This document shows, piece by piece, positions 51,557 through 59,810 of a stretch of DNA of 64,000 nt. The position numbers were made by a program, and so were the translations under genes. Location of the stretch: assembly GCA_022071965.1 (NCBI GenBank), contig JAJVIQ010000023.1, positions 1-64,000 of the forward strand, read 5' to 3'. The notes under the pieces were generated by a model. It searched no databases, was not told where the DNA came from, and was given only the letters and a program-made list of their open reading frames with translations. This DNA is from Gammaproteobacteria bacterium (GTDB taxonomy: Bacteria > Pseudomonadota > Gammaproteobacteria > JAJPIJ01). Position 1 is the stretch's first letter. Every line of letters starts with the position of its first letter.

Positions 51557-53143
51557 TCAAGGCCAAACAGCACGCAGGAAATCGTTGCTCTGTTCCGTTC
51601 TCTGAGCGGGCACATAGGCATCGTCGGCGTCCGTGTTCTGTTCGCTGTCGAGAAGATCACAGACGTTGGAATCGGCAGTGGGCCGTACCTGATCACGTGT
51701 GATGCCGTTGCAGGCGGTCGCCGGTAGGGGCGCGCCCGCCGCGGCGACCAGCGCGCCGATGCCTTGGTTCTGTCCGAGGATGAGTTGTGGCTCGGCCGCG
51801 CAACCCGCTCCGTCCGGCGGCGCGCGGCATTGCTCCGACAACGAGTAATAGATCAACTGTTCCCAGTCATTCGCGTCGAACCACGTCGGCAGACCTGACA
51901 GGCTGTTGTTGGCGTGCTGACTCGTCTGCACGCTGCACGCGCCCTCGCCGGTGCATGCGCACTTCGTAGTGAAACCCTGCGGCTGCCCCGGAGGCGGCAA
52001 TGCGCACGCCCCGCTGCTGCCGGTGAAGACGGCCAGCCCCCCCTCCCTCCGGACGGAGAGCTGTGTGGGCGCCGCGCTGACGATGCACGCGTCGGTGCCG
52101 GTGCCAGTGCATACGCAGGAGCTCGACCCGGCCGCCTTGCAGATGCCCGGGACAGCGTCATCGGAGAAGATCACGGTATTGTCGGTGAACTCGTACCTGA
52201 CAGTCCCCCCGGTGCAGGTGCAGGAGAACTCGCTGGTCGCTTGGAGGTATCTGCATTGGCAACCGTCTCCGGCAGGATCCAGTGGCAGCGCCCCGCGCCG
52301 AAGTCCTTGCCAGCCGACACGATGAGGACCCTCCATCCCCAGGAGCGAGGCATAGGGAAAGTATCTCGCCGCAGAGGTCGAGGCGCTGGCCTGATAGTAA
52401 CGGCGCAAAGCCTCGCGCGCGGTGCCGGCAACTCGCTTTTCCACGACGGCCATCAGCTCCGCTCGCGTTATCGCAACCAACCGATCATTGAAGTCGCCGG
52501 ATGCGCCGCTGACGAAGACTTTGTCGTTCGGGGTGGCCGTCTCGCCGTTTTCGCCTTCGAGATAGTTGCGGACGTCGTTCGCATTGGCAGCATTCCGCAC
52601 CTGGGAACCGACCGGCTCGCCCGGCGCGATGATCACGGCTACGACATCACCTTGCCTCTCGATTGCAAGGTCGCCGGGGGTCTGGCTGTTCAGGGGAACG
52701 GTGTAGATCCCGCCGCCCTGGTGAAAGCTGTAGTTGTCGGCCACCGCGTACCACAGGCGCTCGCCGGCGCTGTCGCGAAGGTCGGACAGTCCCAGGTATC
52801 GCCAGGGGAGTCGTCCCACCGTTCTCGCCGTGACACTCTTGCTCGAGCACGAACCCTCGGTAAGTAGTAGCCCATCGTTGTTTCGGTCCGGGCACGGCAG
52901 GAACCCCGGGCCGCGGGTGGGGTTGATCAAATCCGGGTAGGCCGCCGCGTAGCCGAGCAGGGCCTCCTTGGCCTGGGCGAGCGCGGCCGCGTCGTGTTGC
53001 AGCCGATGCGCGCGGATGGCGCCGAGGCCCCCGTTCAGGCCCCTCAGCAGCGTGAAGGACCCCGCCAGGGTGACGAACAGCAGGACGAGCAGCAGCACCG
53101 CGCCGCCCTGCCTGCGTGAGGGGATTGGCGTCGTAGCCGACAT
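51557..53143 (-). CDS. PilX-like pilin-like protein with LPCP motif and CxCTG repeats
   Basis: The 528-residue protein has a PilX/GspK-like N-terminus: a basic start, then GGAVLLLVLLFVTLAGSF with no Glu at +5. ALLGYAAAY and LPCPDRNNDG with RLPWRYLGLSDLRDSAG (82-125) match the neighbouring pilin. A Cys-rich block at 295-403 holds CQC and three CxCTG motifs (308, 343, 395), an unusual insertion that could form disulfide knots or carry ligands. It is long for a minor pilin. It may cap the pilus tip; that is inference. Confidence 0.75.
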   Translation of the reverse strand: MSATTPIPSRRQGGAVLLLVLLFVTLAGSFTLLRGLNGGLGAIRAHRLQHDAAALAQAKEALLGYAAAYPDLINPTRGPGFLPCPDRNNDGLLLTEGSCSSKSVTARTVGRLPWRYLGLSDLRDSAGERLWYAVADNYSFHQGGGIYTVPLNSQTPGDLAIERQGDVVAVIIAPGEPVGSQVRNAANANDVRNYLEGENGETATPNDKVFVSGASGDFNDRLVAITRAELMAVVEKRVAGTAREALRRYYQASASTSAARYFPYASLLGMEGPHRVGWQGLRRGALPLDPAGDGCQCRYLQATSEFSCTCTGGTVRYEFTDNTVIFSDDAVPGICKAAGSSSCVCTGTGTDACIVSAAPTQLSVRREGGLAVFTGSSGACALPPPGQPQGFTTKCACTGEGACSVQTSQHANNSLSGLPTWFDANDWEQLIYYSLSEQCRAPPDGAGCAAEPQLILGQNQGIGALVAAAGAPLPATACNGITRDQVRPTADSNVCDLLDSEQNTDADDAYVPAQRTEQSNDFLRAVWP

Positions 53144-53770
53144 GGCGGCTGGACTAGGACGGTGGTCAAGTATGGCCCAAGTGGATCCCCTCGTTCCCGC
53201 GACTGGCCCCAGTCGCCCTTCGAACCTCGGGCAGGGACCAGCCAGGGAACGAGAGATCCGGTCCGGAACTAGTCCGCCCGCGCCCTCAGCGCGGAACTGT
53301 CCAGTTCGCGCACGGCGCTAAAGCGGAGAACTACACGGGGAGCAACTGGGAGTGTCATAGGCGTCCTTTCCTTAAAGGCATATCCACGGGGCAGGTCCTC
53401 TGCCGAGATGAGAAAAATACCGACGCACACCGGTCCCGGCCACGAGGAGGAATCCAACCTGCGCGCTGATTCACAATCGCGAGAGTCCTTTGGCGCCACC
53501 GCCAGTCTCTGGCTAACCTTATGCTGACTCCACATGCGACGAGTCCAGGTTTCCGCCATCAGGTGCTCCGAGGAACGGTGACCTTTCGTTCCATCAGCCG
53601 GACGGGCAGGGACCGAAAGGCAATTGCGGGTCTTCGTGGCGATCAGCACCCGCCAAGTTGCCGCGCCTCCAAGAATCTGCGGACCTCTCCTAACCTATTG
53701 GTTTTTCGGTACCTCGGATCAATCAGATGGAGTAGACTTATGAATTAAGGGGTATCGAGGAAATCACCAC
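53144..53770. other. unexplained intergenic block between divergent pilin pairs
   Basis: About 630 bases with intermediate GC (roughly 55-60 %). A 126-codon open frame on the minus strand (53269-53649) has no ribosome binding site and an odd Ser/Arg/Lys-rich composition, so I do not call a gene. The region must contain both promoters. The ribosome binding site GAGGAA before the next gene lies at its right end. Confidence 0.5.
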
Positions 53771-54949
53771 ATGCAACGGTTCGCACATCGTCAGCGCCAT
53801 GCTGGGTTTACGCTCATTGAGCTTGCCGTCGTTCTGCTCATTGTGACCATCCTAATTGCTCTGGGCATTGGTGCGTTCAGTACGGCGATTCGTGCAAGGC
53901 ACTACACGACCACTGCGGTGCGGATTGAATCCATTCGTGATGCGCTGTCAAATTACCTTCGAACGCATCATCACCTCCCATGCCCGGACAGAGATTTCAA
54001 CGCCCCCGACGGCGAAGGCGAAGAGCACCGTGTGACGCCGGGTGACGCTGCTACTGCCTGCCCCCCCCAGAACTTTGGGATTGTGCCATTCCGAGACCTC
54101 GGAATTAATCGAGACGACGCTCTGGACGGATGGGACAACTTCTTTTCGTACAAGGTTTCTAATGTCAATCTCTCTGTCCCGCCCCCAAGGACAAACAAGA
54201 ACTGGACAGTTTACTCGACCAACGACGCTGTCAATGAGATGTGGGTCGGAAACGATGGGGCATTATCGGATACTGGCGGGGCTCTCGGAAGCGGAGTAAC
54301 AAATGCGGTCGTTGTCATCATTTCGCACGGACCTAATGGATACGGCGCATATACCACCGCAGGCACACGAAACGTCTTGCCAACCGCAGCCGATGCGGCT
54401 CTGACTGACGAACAAGTTAATACGACAGTAGGTTTAAACTTCGTTGATCGCCCAGCTACCGACGTGCCGCCCGCTGGCGGAGGCGGAACGTTCGATGATG
54501 TCGTCAGCAGGATGCTACCCCTAGACCTGCTAGCTCCCTTGATCAAGGACGGTTCGCGGAAGTCTGCCGACGGTCTATTGGAAGAGCTATTTGCTCAGGA
54601 AAGATCGGTAATTGTTGGACAGATTCTCGCTGGCGTCGATTATGCTTCCGGCCTATGCTCCGATGGAACCGCACCTCCGTGCACCCCCCCAGCAAGGCAG
54701 GAGAATACCTATGACCTTCCGCCAAGTGGGTTACTACAAGCAAGGGATCCGTGGGGTATGCGGCTTGAGTACATCCAGGACACGGGCAACATTGCGTTAA
54801 CCGATCCTTCCCCCCCACCACCGCCCCCGGTGAATGCGTTTCGCATACGCTCTTTTGGGCCAGATCGGATGCAGGGCAACGCAGATGATAAAGTCACTAT
54901 CATGACCGTGGATGAACTTCGAGGGATCCTCGGTAAGACCGGATTTTAA
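53771..54949 (+). CDS. type IV pilin-like protein with LPCP motif (2)
   Basis: The 392-residue protein has a class III signal (cleavage after G12, then FTLIELAVVLLIVTILIALG, Glu at +5). The body has ALSNYLRTHHHLPCPDRDF and VPFRDLGINRDDALDGWD, the same motif as the two minus-strand pilin-like proteins. A Pro-rich run (PSPPPPPPVNAF) precedes the C-terminus. GC content is clearly lower than the neighbours, with codons such as TTA, CTA and ATA. It has a ribosome binding site (GAGGAA) before ATG 53771. Confidence 0.85.
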   Translation: MQRFAHRQRHAGFTLIELAVVLLIVTILIALGIGAFSTAIRARHYTTTAVRIESIRDALSNYLRTHHHLPCPDRDFNAPDGEGEEHRVTPGDAATACPPQNFGIVPFRDLGINRDDALDGWDNFFSYKVSNVNLSVPPPRTNKNWTVYSTNDAVNEMWVGNDGALSDTGGALGSGVTNAVVVIISHGPNGYGAYTTAGTRNVLPTAADAALTDEQVNTTVGLNFVDRPATDVPPAGGGGTFDDVVSRMLPLDLLAPLIKDGSRKSADGLLEELFAQERSVIVGQILAGVDYASGLCSDGTAPPCTPPARQENTYDLPPSGLLQARDPWGMRLEYIQDTGNIALTDPSPPPPPPVNAFRIRSFGPDRMQGNADDKVTIMTVDELRGILGKTGF

Positions 54950-54954
54950 GTGCC

Positions 54955-55635
54955 GTGATAACGCGTACGCGGTCCAAGAATCATGAGTTCGGCTTCACTC
55001 TCGTCGAATTGGCCATTGCTTTAGTCATCATTGGCCTGCTCCTTGCGGTGGTGCTGCGCGCCACAGTCTTTGTGCCGAAAGCACAACTCAAGGAGCTGAT
55101 GAGTATCGCCAATCAACTAAAGGTTGCCGTGAGTACCTTCAAGCAAACGTACCATATGCTCCCTGGTGATATGCCAAACGCCACCAATGAGTTTCAGAAT
55201 TTGATGGGCCTTCCAAATTCAGACGACGAAATCCTTGGCACAACGGACTGCAATTACTCCGGCGGCTCGAGCGGTAATGGGCTTATAGGTGATGGTGGAA
55301 GCGAGATCGACTGCGTGATGGTGCATCTCAATCGTGCAGGCTTGATTGTCGATGGCGCGATGGCTGGAGCAATCTTACGCCGATACCAGAACGAAAAGAT
55401 AAAGATCTATGTCGTTGCCTTTCGCAACTCGCAATTCGGGCTCAATGCAGCGGCGGACGCACGGTATGTATTAGGCAATCAAAGGCCACAGCATGTCGTG
55501 GAGTACCGGAAACTCCCGCTGGATTTTGCAAAAGAGATAGACCGCAATATTGATGACGGTATTCTGACTTCGGGGAAAATCCAAGCTATCGACGGAGTCT
55601 CCGATCCAAGCACCCTGATCATTCCTTTGAGTTAG
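54955..55635 (+). CDS. type IV pilin-like protein with LPGD motif
   Basis: The 226-residue protein has a class III signal (cleavage after G13, then FTLVELAIALVIIGLLLAVVL, Glu at +5). The globular part starts YHMLPGDMPNATNEF, a motif common in pseudopilins of gammaproteobacteria, and has two Cys residues (TDCNYSGG and DCVMVHL) that may pair. A GTG five bases after the previous stop is the start; there is no clear ribosome binding site, so coupling to the upstream gene is likely. GC is low (45 % in the 60 bases from 55141). Confidence 0.82.
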   Translation: MITRTRSKNHEFGFTLVELAIALVIIGLLLAVVLRATVFVPKAQLKELMSIANQLKVAVSTFKQTYHMLPGDMPNATNEFQNLMGLPNSDDEILGTTDCNYSGGSSGNGLIGDGGSEIDCVMVHLNRAGLIVDGAMAGAILRRYQNEKIKIYVVAFRNSQFGLNAAADARYVLGNQRPQHVVEYRKLPLDFAKEIDRNIDDGILTSGKIQAIDGVSDPSTLIIPLS

Positions 55636-55864
55636 CTGGGAAAATGCGATCACTCCAGATCAGCACCAGCCCCAGTTCACTCCCGGCGTCAGAACCGATG
55701 CCGTGCCCGCAGTGTCAGTCGGTGGTCAAATCACACCGGGCACTACACATCGAGGATCGAAATCCGTATCTGTCCGAGAGTTCTTGTTTCCGCTGCGATG
55801 CTTTCGCGACGGTCGAATTGTTACCTCACTTGAGGGCAGCGCGACGAGCGCAACCGATTCAATC

Positions 55865-56398
55865 TCACGGAGATTGTGCAGCGGCGTCGATGATGGTATT
55901 GGTGCCGGGGTCGTAGGTCTGGCCGGGTTTCAAAGTCACGTCGGGCAGGTGCTCGGGGGTGATGATGCGCACCGACTCGCCGCGCGGGCGGACGACGCGG
56001 ATGTTCTCGCGGCTGAAGTCGCCCTCCAGCGTGTTCTGGCCGTTCACCCATGCGGTGCTCTCGCCGTTGGAGCGTATCACCACGCCGTTGACCGTGATCG
56101 GCGGCACGATCGGCGGCGGGGCGGGCGGCAGCATTTCTTCGCGTGACAGCTCGGTCACCGGCGGGGGCAGATCGGCCTCGACCACCGGTGGCGGAGCGGG
56201 CGGCGTGACGGGTGCCGGCGGCGCGTGGCGCAGGCGTTCGAGCTCGACCCTCTGCTCCGGCGTGAGAAAGAAGCGGCCCAGCGGTTCCGCGGCGGCGGCC
56301 GGGTTCCAGGCGCTGGCGGCGGCCATCGACAACGCGAGGAGCATCCCCGCGCCCCCGGCGTTGATGCATCGCATCGAATTCCCGTCCCGTCGCGTCAT
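55865..56398 (-). CDS. mshK: PilP/MshK-like pilus assembly protein
   Basis: A 177-residue protein at the end of the assembly operon. It has a signal-like N-terminus (MLLALSMAAASAW), a Pro-rich linker (HAPPAPVTPPAPPPVVE) and a C-terminal domain with ITVNGVVIRSNGESTAWVNG and DVTLKPGQTYDP, the MshK/GspC-like pattern of periplasmic secretin-binding pilot segments. The ATG overlaps the upstream stop by ATGA. Confidence 0.75.
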   Translation of the reverse strand: MTRRDGNSMRCINAGGAGMLLALSMAAASAWNPAAAAEPLGRFFLTPEQRVELERLRHAPPAPVTPPAPPPVVEADLPPPVTELSREEMLPPAPPPIVPPITVNGVVIRSNGESTAWVNGQNTLEGDFSRENIRVVRPRGESVRIITPEHLPDVTLKPGQTYDPGTNTIIDAAAQSP

Positions 56399-57030
56399 TG
56401 CTTCAGCGCCAGCCCCTCGCCGGGGAGATTGAGCGTGTACCAGTCGAGACTGCACGCTGCCTTGATATTGTCCGCCTTGGGCTCCATGCGGATCTCGGGA
56501 CTGGTTCGCGACATCGTGCACTGGCTCACGCTGTAGAGGCCCGTGGCGTTCCTGTTCAGGTCGTCGAGAAGGGTCGCAAGGTCATATTCATGCAGCAGGC
56601 CCAGATCGAGCTGCATCCTGGTCGTGTACACCGTGAAGCCGCCCTTGTCGACATTCGACAGATATGGCGGAGCGACCGGTTCCTGCGAGTTGATCTGGTA
56701 GCGCAGGCTCGGCATCCGTATCGACGCACCCGCCGCGCGCAGGGTCTCGAGCCAGTTCAGTCGGTTCTCCCCGCCCAGCACGCCGCGGTCGCGCAGCTCC
56801 AGGAATCGCGGGTACATGTCGCGAATGATGCGCGCCTCGTCGTCGATCGACAGGTACCGCTCGCTGGTCTGGCGGAATTCCGCCTGGCTGGACTTGAAGT
56901 CCTGCTCATAGCCCTGCTTGAAGTGCAGGCTGTACCAGACCATGAGCGCGCCCACGACGCCGCACGCCAGCAACGCCAGCAGGGCGTCGCCCAGAAACCG
57001 CCAATCGACGTCAGCCTTCTTGATTGCCAT
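56395..57030 (-). CDS. mshJ: PilO/MshJ-like inner-membrane pilus protein
   Basis: The 211-residue bitopic protein has one N-terminal helix (LGDALLALLACGVVGALMVWY), a coiled-coil-prone part (QDFKSSQAEFRQTSERYLSI) and a C-terminal ferredoxin-like part with QLDLGLLHEYDLATLLDDLNRNATGLYSVSQCTMS, as in PilO-type proteins. It is inferred to be the periplasmic scaffold that links the platform with the secretin. It overlaps the next gene by ATGA and the PilM/PilN-like gene by 20 bases. Confidence 0.75.
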   Translation of the reverse strand: MAIKKADVDWRFLGDALLALLACGVVGALMVWYSLHFKQGYEQDFKSSQAEFRQTSERYLSIDDEARIIRDMYPRFLELRDRGVLGGENRLNWLETLRAAGASIRMPSLRYQINSQEPVAPPYLSNVDKGGFTVYTTRMQLDLGLLHEYDLATLLDDLNRNATGLYSVSQCTMSRTSPEIRMEPKADNIKAACSLDWYTLNLPGEGLALKQ

Positions 57031-58633
57031 TGCTTTCTATACCCATCACGAGGCGTACCGCGAAATCGGCGTTGGTCGCATCGAGTCGGTCCTCGGCGGA
57101 GCCCTGCAGACTGCCGCTGGAATCGACATTCAGCGGGCGCCTGACGACCTCCACCCTGTAGGCCCGTCCGGACTTGCGCAGCGCCTCGGCGAAGCCGTCT
57201 ATCAGCGCCAGGGCTTCGCGATAATCGCCGTCGAAGGGTGCGATGTGGCCCTCGATATCGGCGATCTGATAGTAGAGATAGCTCTTCGCCCCGGGCTCGG
57301 CCGGCAGCGGCATCGCCTCGGCCGGCGCTGGCGGGGTGCCCGGTCCCGGTGTCGCATCCGGATCCGCCCCCGTGCGCCAGTCGAGCTTGTCCAACTGCAG
57401 CGAGGGGAACTGATCCAGCGCGTGGCTGATGAGACGCATGCTCTCCAGCGGACTGGATTTGTACTGCTCCAGCAGGTCGACGACGTTGACCGCGGCCTCG
57501 ATGTCGCGCGGACCCACGGCCGTGGGCGGCAGGCGCTTGTGGGCGACTTCGTACCGGGCGCGGTAGAAATCCGCCTTCCTGCTGGCCTCGATGGACTGCT
57601 GGCGCATCGACAGGCCCTGGATGAAATTCACGCCGCTCCAGATGGTGGCGCCAAAGAGCATGAGCGCCGCGGCCGCCAGCATCCCGAGACGCGTGCGATG
57701 CATGCGGTAATAGCGCGTCTGGTGCCGCGGCGCGTACTGGTTCTTCGGCTGGCTCTCGAGCAGCAGGTGCGCGAACACGACGTCGCTGTAAGGCGTCGTC
57801 AGCGCGCCGCTGATGCCGAGACGCTGGCCGAGATCGGCGACGTTCACCAGGTGGTAGCGCACGAGGTCCTGCGGCTTGGCCTGGTGGCGCAGCTCCCCGA
57901 TCAGGTTGCCGCCGGTGACAATGAATACGTCGATCGGCAGCTCCGGGCTGGCGAGCCGCAGGCTGACGAGGTAGCGCCGGAACTTGTCGAGCTCGCCGAT
58001 GATGTGCGGCCCGTAGGAGACCGACCCGTAGCGCGGCATCTTGGCCAGACGACTGACCTTCAGCGCATTGTCGTGCAGGAACGTCTGCCGCAATCCGCTC
58101 GCGCCGTGCAGTGTGACGAGCAGGACGTTCGCGGCCTTCGCATCGATGGCCGCGAGCAGCCGTTCGCTCAGCATCGGCAAGGAAAAGATCCCCGCCAAAG
58201 GCACCTTGTTGTCGGTGAACAGCCGGATGATCGGGTCGAGCTGATCCGGATTCGTCAGCGCCGTGAGCAGCAGACGATCGTCCTTGCGCCCCTCTTTCTC
58301 CCGCCCCTGGACCCTGGCGAACTGGTAGGGCGTGTTGCGGAACAGGCGCGCCAGCTTGCGATCGATGAGGGCACGGCGATCCCCGCCGCGCGCGTGCGGA
58401 ATCATGTCCTGCCGATATTCCTCCTCGACGACATCCACCACGAGGTAGACCGGGTGCGGGGGCGACTCCTCGAGGTAGCGTGCGAACTGCGCGAAGCCGG
58501 AATCGTTCGCCTCGAACAGGAAACCGTCCGCCAGGCCGCCGCCGCGCCAGTGGTACACCGCGATCTTGTCGCCGGTTATGAAGACCGCGCGGCGATCGAA
58601 GACGTCAAACCTTGATCTTAGAAATGAGGTCAT
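57011..58633 (-). CDS. mshI: fused PilM/PilN-like (MshI) pilus protein
   Basis: The 540-residue protein combines a cytosolic N-terminal domain of degenerate actin/PilM type (about 1-310, with DVFIVTGGNLIGEL but no clear phosphate motifs) and, after a single transmembrane helix (315-340), a periplasmic PilN-like half (FYRARYEVAHKRLPPT, LLEQYKSSPLESM and a C-terminal beta domain). MSHA operons usually have the two parts as separate genes, so this looks like a fusion. ATG 58633 is preferred over the upstream TTG 58645. It overlaps the platform gene by 29 bases. Confidence 0.75.
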   Translation of the reverse strand: MTSFLRSRFDVFDRRAVFITGDKIAVYHWRGGGLADGFLFEANDSGFAQFARYLEESPPHPVYLVVDVVEEEYRQDMIPHARGGDRRALIDRKLARLFRNTPYQFARVQGREKEGRKDDRLLLTALTNPDQLDPIIRLFTDNKVPLAGIFSLPMLSERLLAAIDAKAANVLLVTLHGASGLRQTFLHDNALKVSRLAKMPRYGSVSYGPHIIGELDKFRRYLVSLRLASPELPIDVFIVTGGNLIGELRHQAKPQDLVRYHLVNVADLGQRLGISGALTTPYSDVVFAHLLLESQPKNQYAPRHQTRYYRMHRTRLGMLAAAALMLFGATIWSGVNFIQGLSMRQQSIEASRKADFYRARYEVAHKRLPPTAVGPRDIEAAVNVVDLLEQYKSSPLESMRLISHALDQFPSLQLDKLDWRTGADPDATPGPGTPPAPAEAMPLPAEPGAKSYLYYQIADIEGHIAPFDGDYREALALIDGFAEALRKSGRAYRVEVVRRPLNVDSSGSLQGSAEDRLDATNADFAVRLVMGIESNGNQEG

Positions 58634-59810
58634 AAATCGGTCCAAGCACGGAGAGCATGACCCAGCCCAGCAGCACGCCCAACACCACGGTGATCCCCGG
58701 CCCCATCACTTTCTGCATGCGCTCGACGGCCTCCCTCACCTCGCGGGTGTAGAAGTAGCCGACGTTGGCCAGCGCCGTCTCCAGCGAGCCGGTGTTCTCG
58801 CCCACGCGCAGCATGCGCAGCACCAGCGGCGGAAAGAGGTCGGATTCGGAAAAGCTTGTGGCAATTCCCGAGCCCTCCGCCATCTGCTTGCCGGCGTTGA
58901 GCACCGCCTCTTCGACCGCCGTATTCCCCACGACCCCGGAGCTCAGCCGTATGCTCTCGAGCACCGTGATGCCGGAAGCGTACATCAGCGCGAAATTGCT
59001 GGTGAACCGGGTCAGGATGATCTTCTTGAGAATGGGACCGATGACCGGAAGATCGAGCTTGAAGGCGTCCCACCGGCGTCTGAAGGCCGGGTTCGTCCGG
59101 AGCAGCACCTGCATGACGATGACGGCCAGCACCGGTATCGCCAGGATCACGTACCAGTAGTTCGCGAACGCGTTCGACACGGCGATGAGGGCCTTGGTGT
59201 GCCACGGCAGCGTTCCGCCCATCGACTTGACGAACTTGAGCAGCTCCGGCACCACGTTCACCATGAGCACGACCACCGCGACGCCGACGACCAGCAGGAC
59301 CAGGCTCGGGTAGATGAGCAGCATCTTGATCTGGGCGGCCTGCTCGTCCTGCCATTTCAGATTCTCGCCGATCTCGTGCAGGACATGCGGCAGCTGACCC
59401 GCCTCCTCGCCGGCGCGCACCAGATTCACGAACGTGGTGTCGAACACGTACGGAAACTCGCTGAGCGCCTGGGAGAGGTTCTTGCCGCCCTGTATCGACT
59501 CGATGACGACGGCGATGACGTCCCTGAAGCGGGGATGCTCGAGCGAGTCGCGCAGATCGCTCAGTCCGTCCAGCATCGGCACGCCGGCGCGCAGAAGCTG
59601 CTCCAGGTGCACGCAGAAATTGATGAGATCCACGCGCTTGATCGGCCGGCCGCCGCCGCCGCGATGCTTGCCGCCGACCTTCCGGTAGCTGATGAGATCC
59701 AGGCCCATGCGCCCGAGGCGCGATTCCAGGTCGCTCGGGTTCATGGCGTCGAGGCGGCTGCGCTTGACGCGGCCCTCGGCGGTCATCGCCTTGTAGCGAT
59801 ACAGCTCCAT
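58605..59810 (-). CDS. mshG: type II secretion F-family platform protein (MshG)
   Basis: A 401-residue GspF/PilC-type inner-membrane platform protein: MELYRYKAMTAEGRVKRSRLDA start, two T2SSF domains (VHLEQLLRAGVPMLDGLSDLRDSLEHPRFR and FTSNFALMYASGITVLESIRLSSGVVGN) and three transmembrane segments. It binds the assembly ATPase. Its start shares one base with the mshE stop. It is long-conserved in type IV pilus and type II secretion systems. Confidence 0.93.
   Translation of the reverse strand: MELYRYKAMTAEGRVKRSRLDAMNPSDLESRLGRMGLDLISYRKVGGKHRGGGGRPIKRVDLINFCVHLEQLLRAGVPMLDGLSDLRDSLEHPRFRDVIAVVIESIQGGKNLSQALSEFPYVFDTTFVNLVRAGEEAGQLPHVLHEIGENLKWQDEQAAQIKMLLIYPSLVLLVVGVAVVVLMVNVVPELLKFVKSMGGTLPWHTKALIAVSNAFANYWYVILAIPVLAVIVMQVLLRTNPAFRRRWDAFKLDLPVIGPILKKIILTRFTSNFALMYASGITVLESIRLSSGVVGNTAVEEAVLNAGKQMAEGSGIATSFSESDLFPPLVLRMLRVGENTGSLETALANVGYFYTREVREAVERMQKVMGPGITVVLGVLLGWVMLSVLGPIYDLISKIKV

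Noticed and set aside
53269-53649. 126-codon frame in the pilin intergenic block
   Set aside because: It lacks a ribosome binding site and has a non-protein-like composition; kept only as part of an unexplained region.
56918-58615. Plus-strand frame of 565 codons opposite the PilM/PilN-like gene
   Set aside because: Repetitive Arg/His/Gln composition and no start signal; the minus-strand gene fits the operon by its overlaps.
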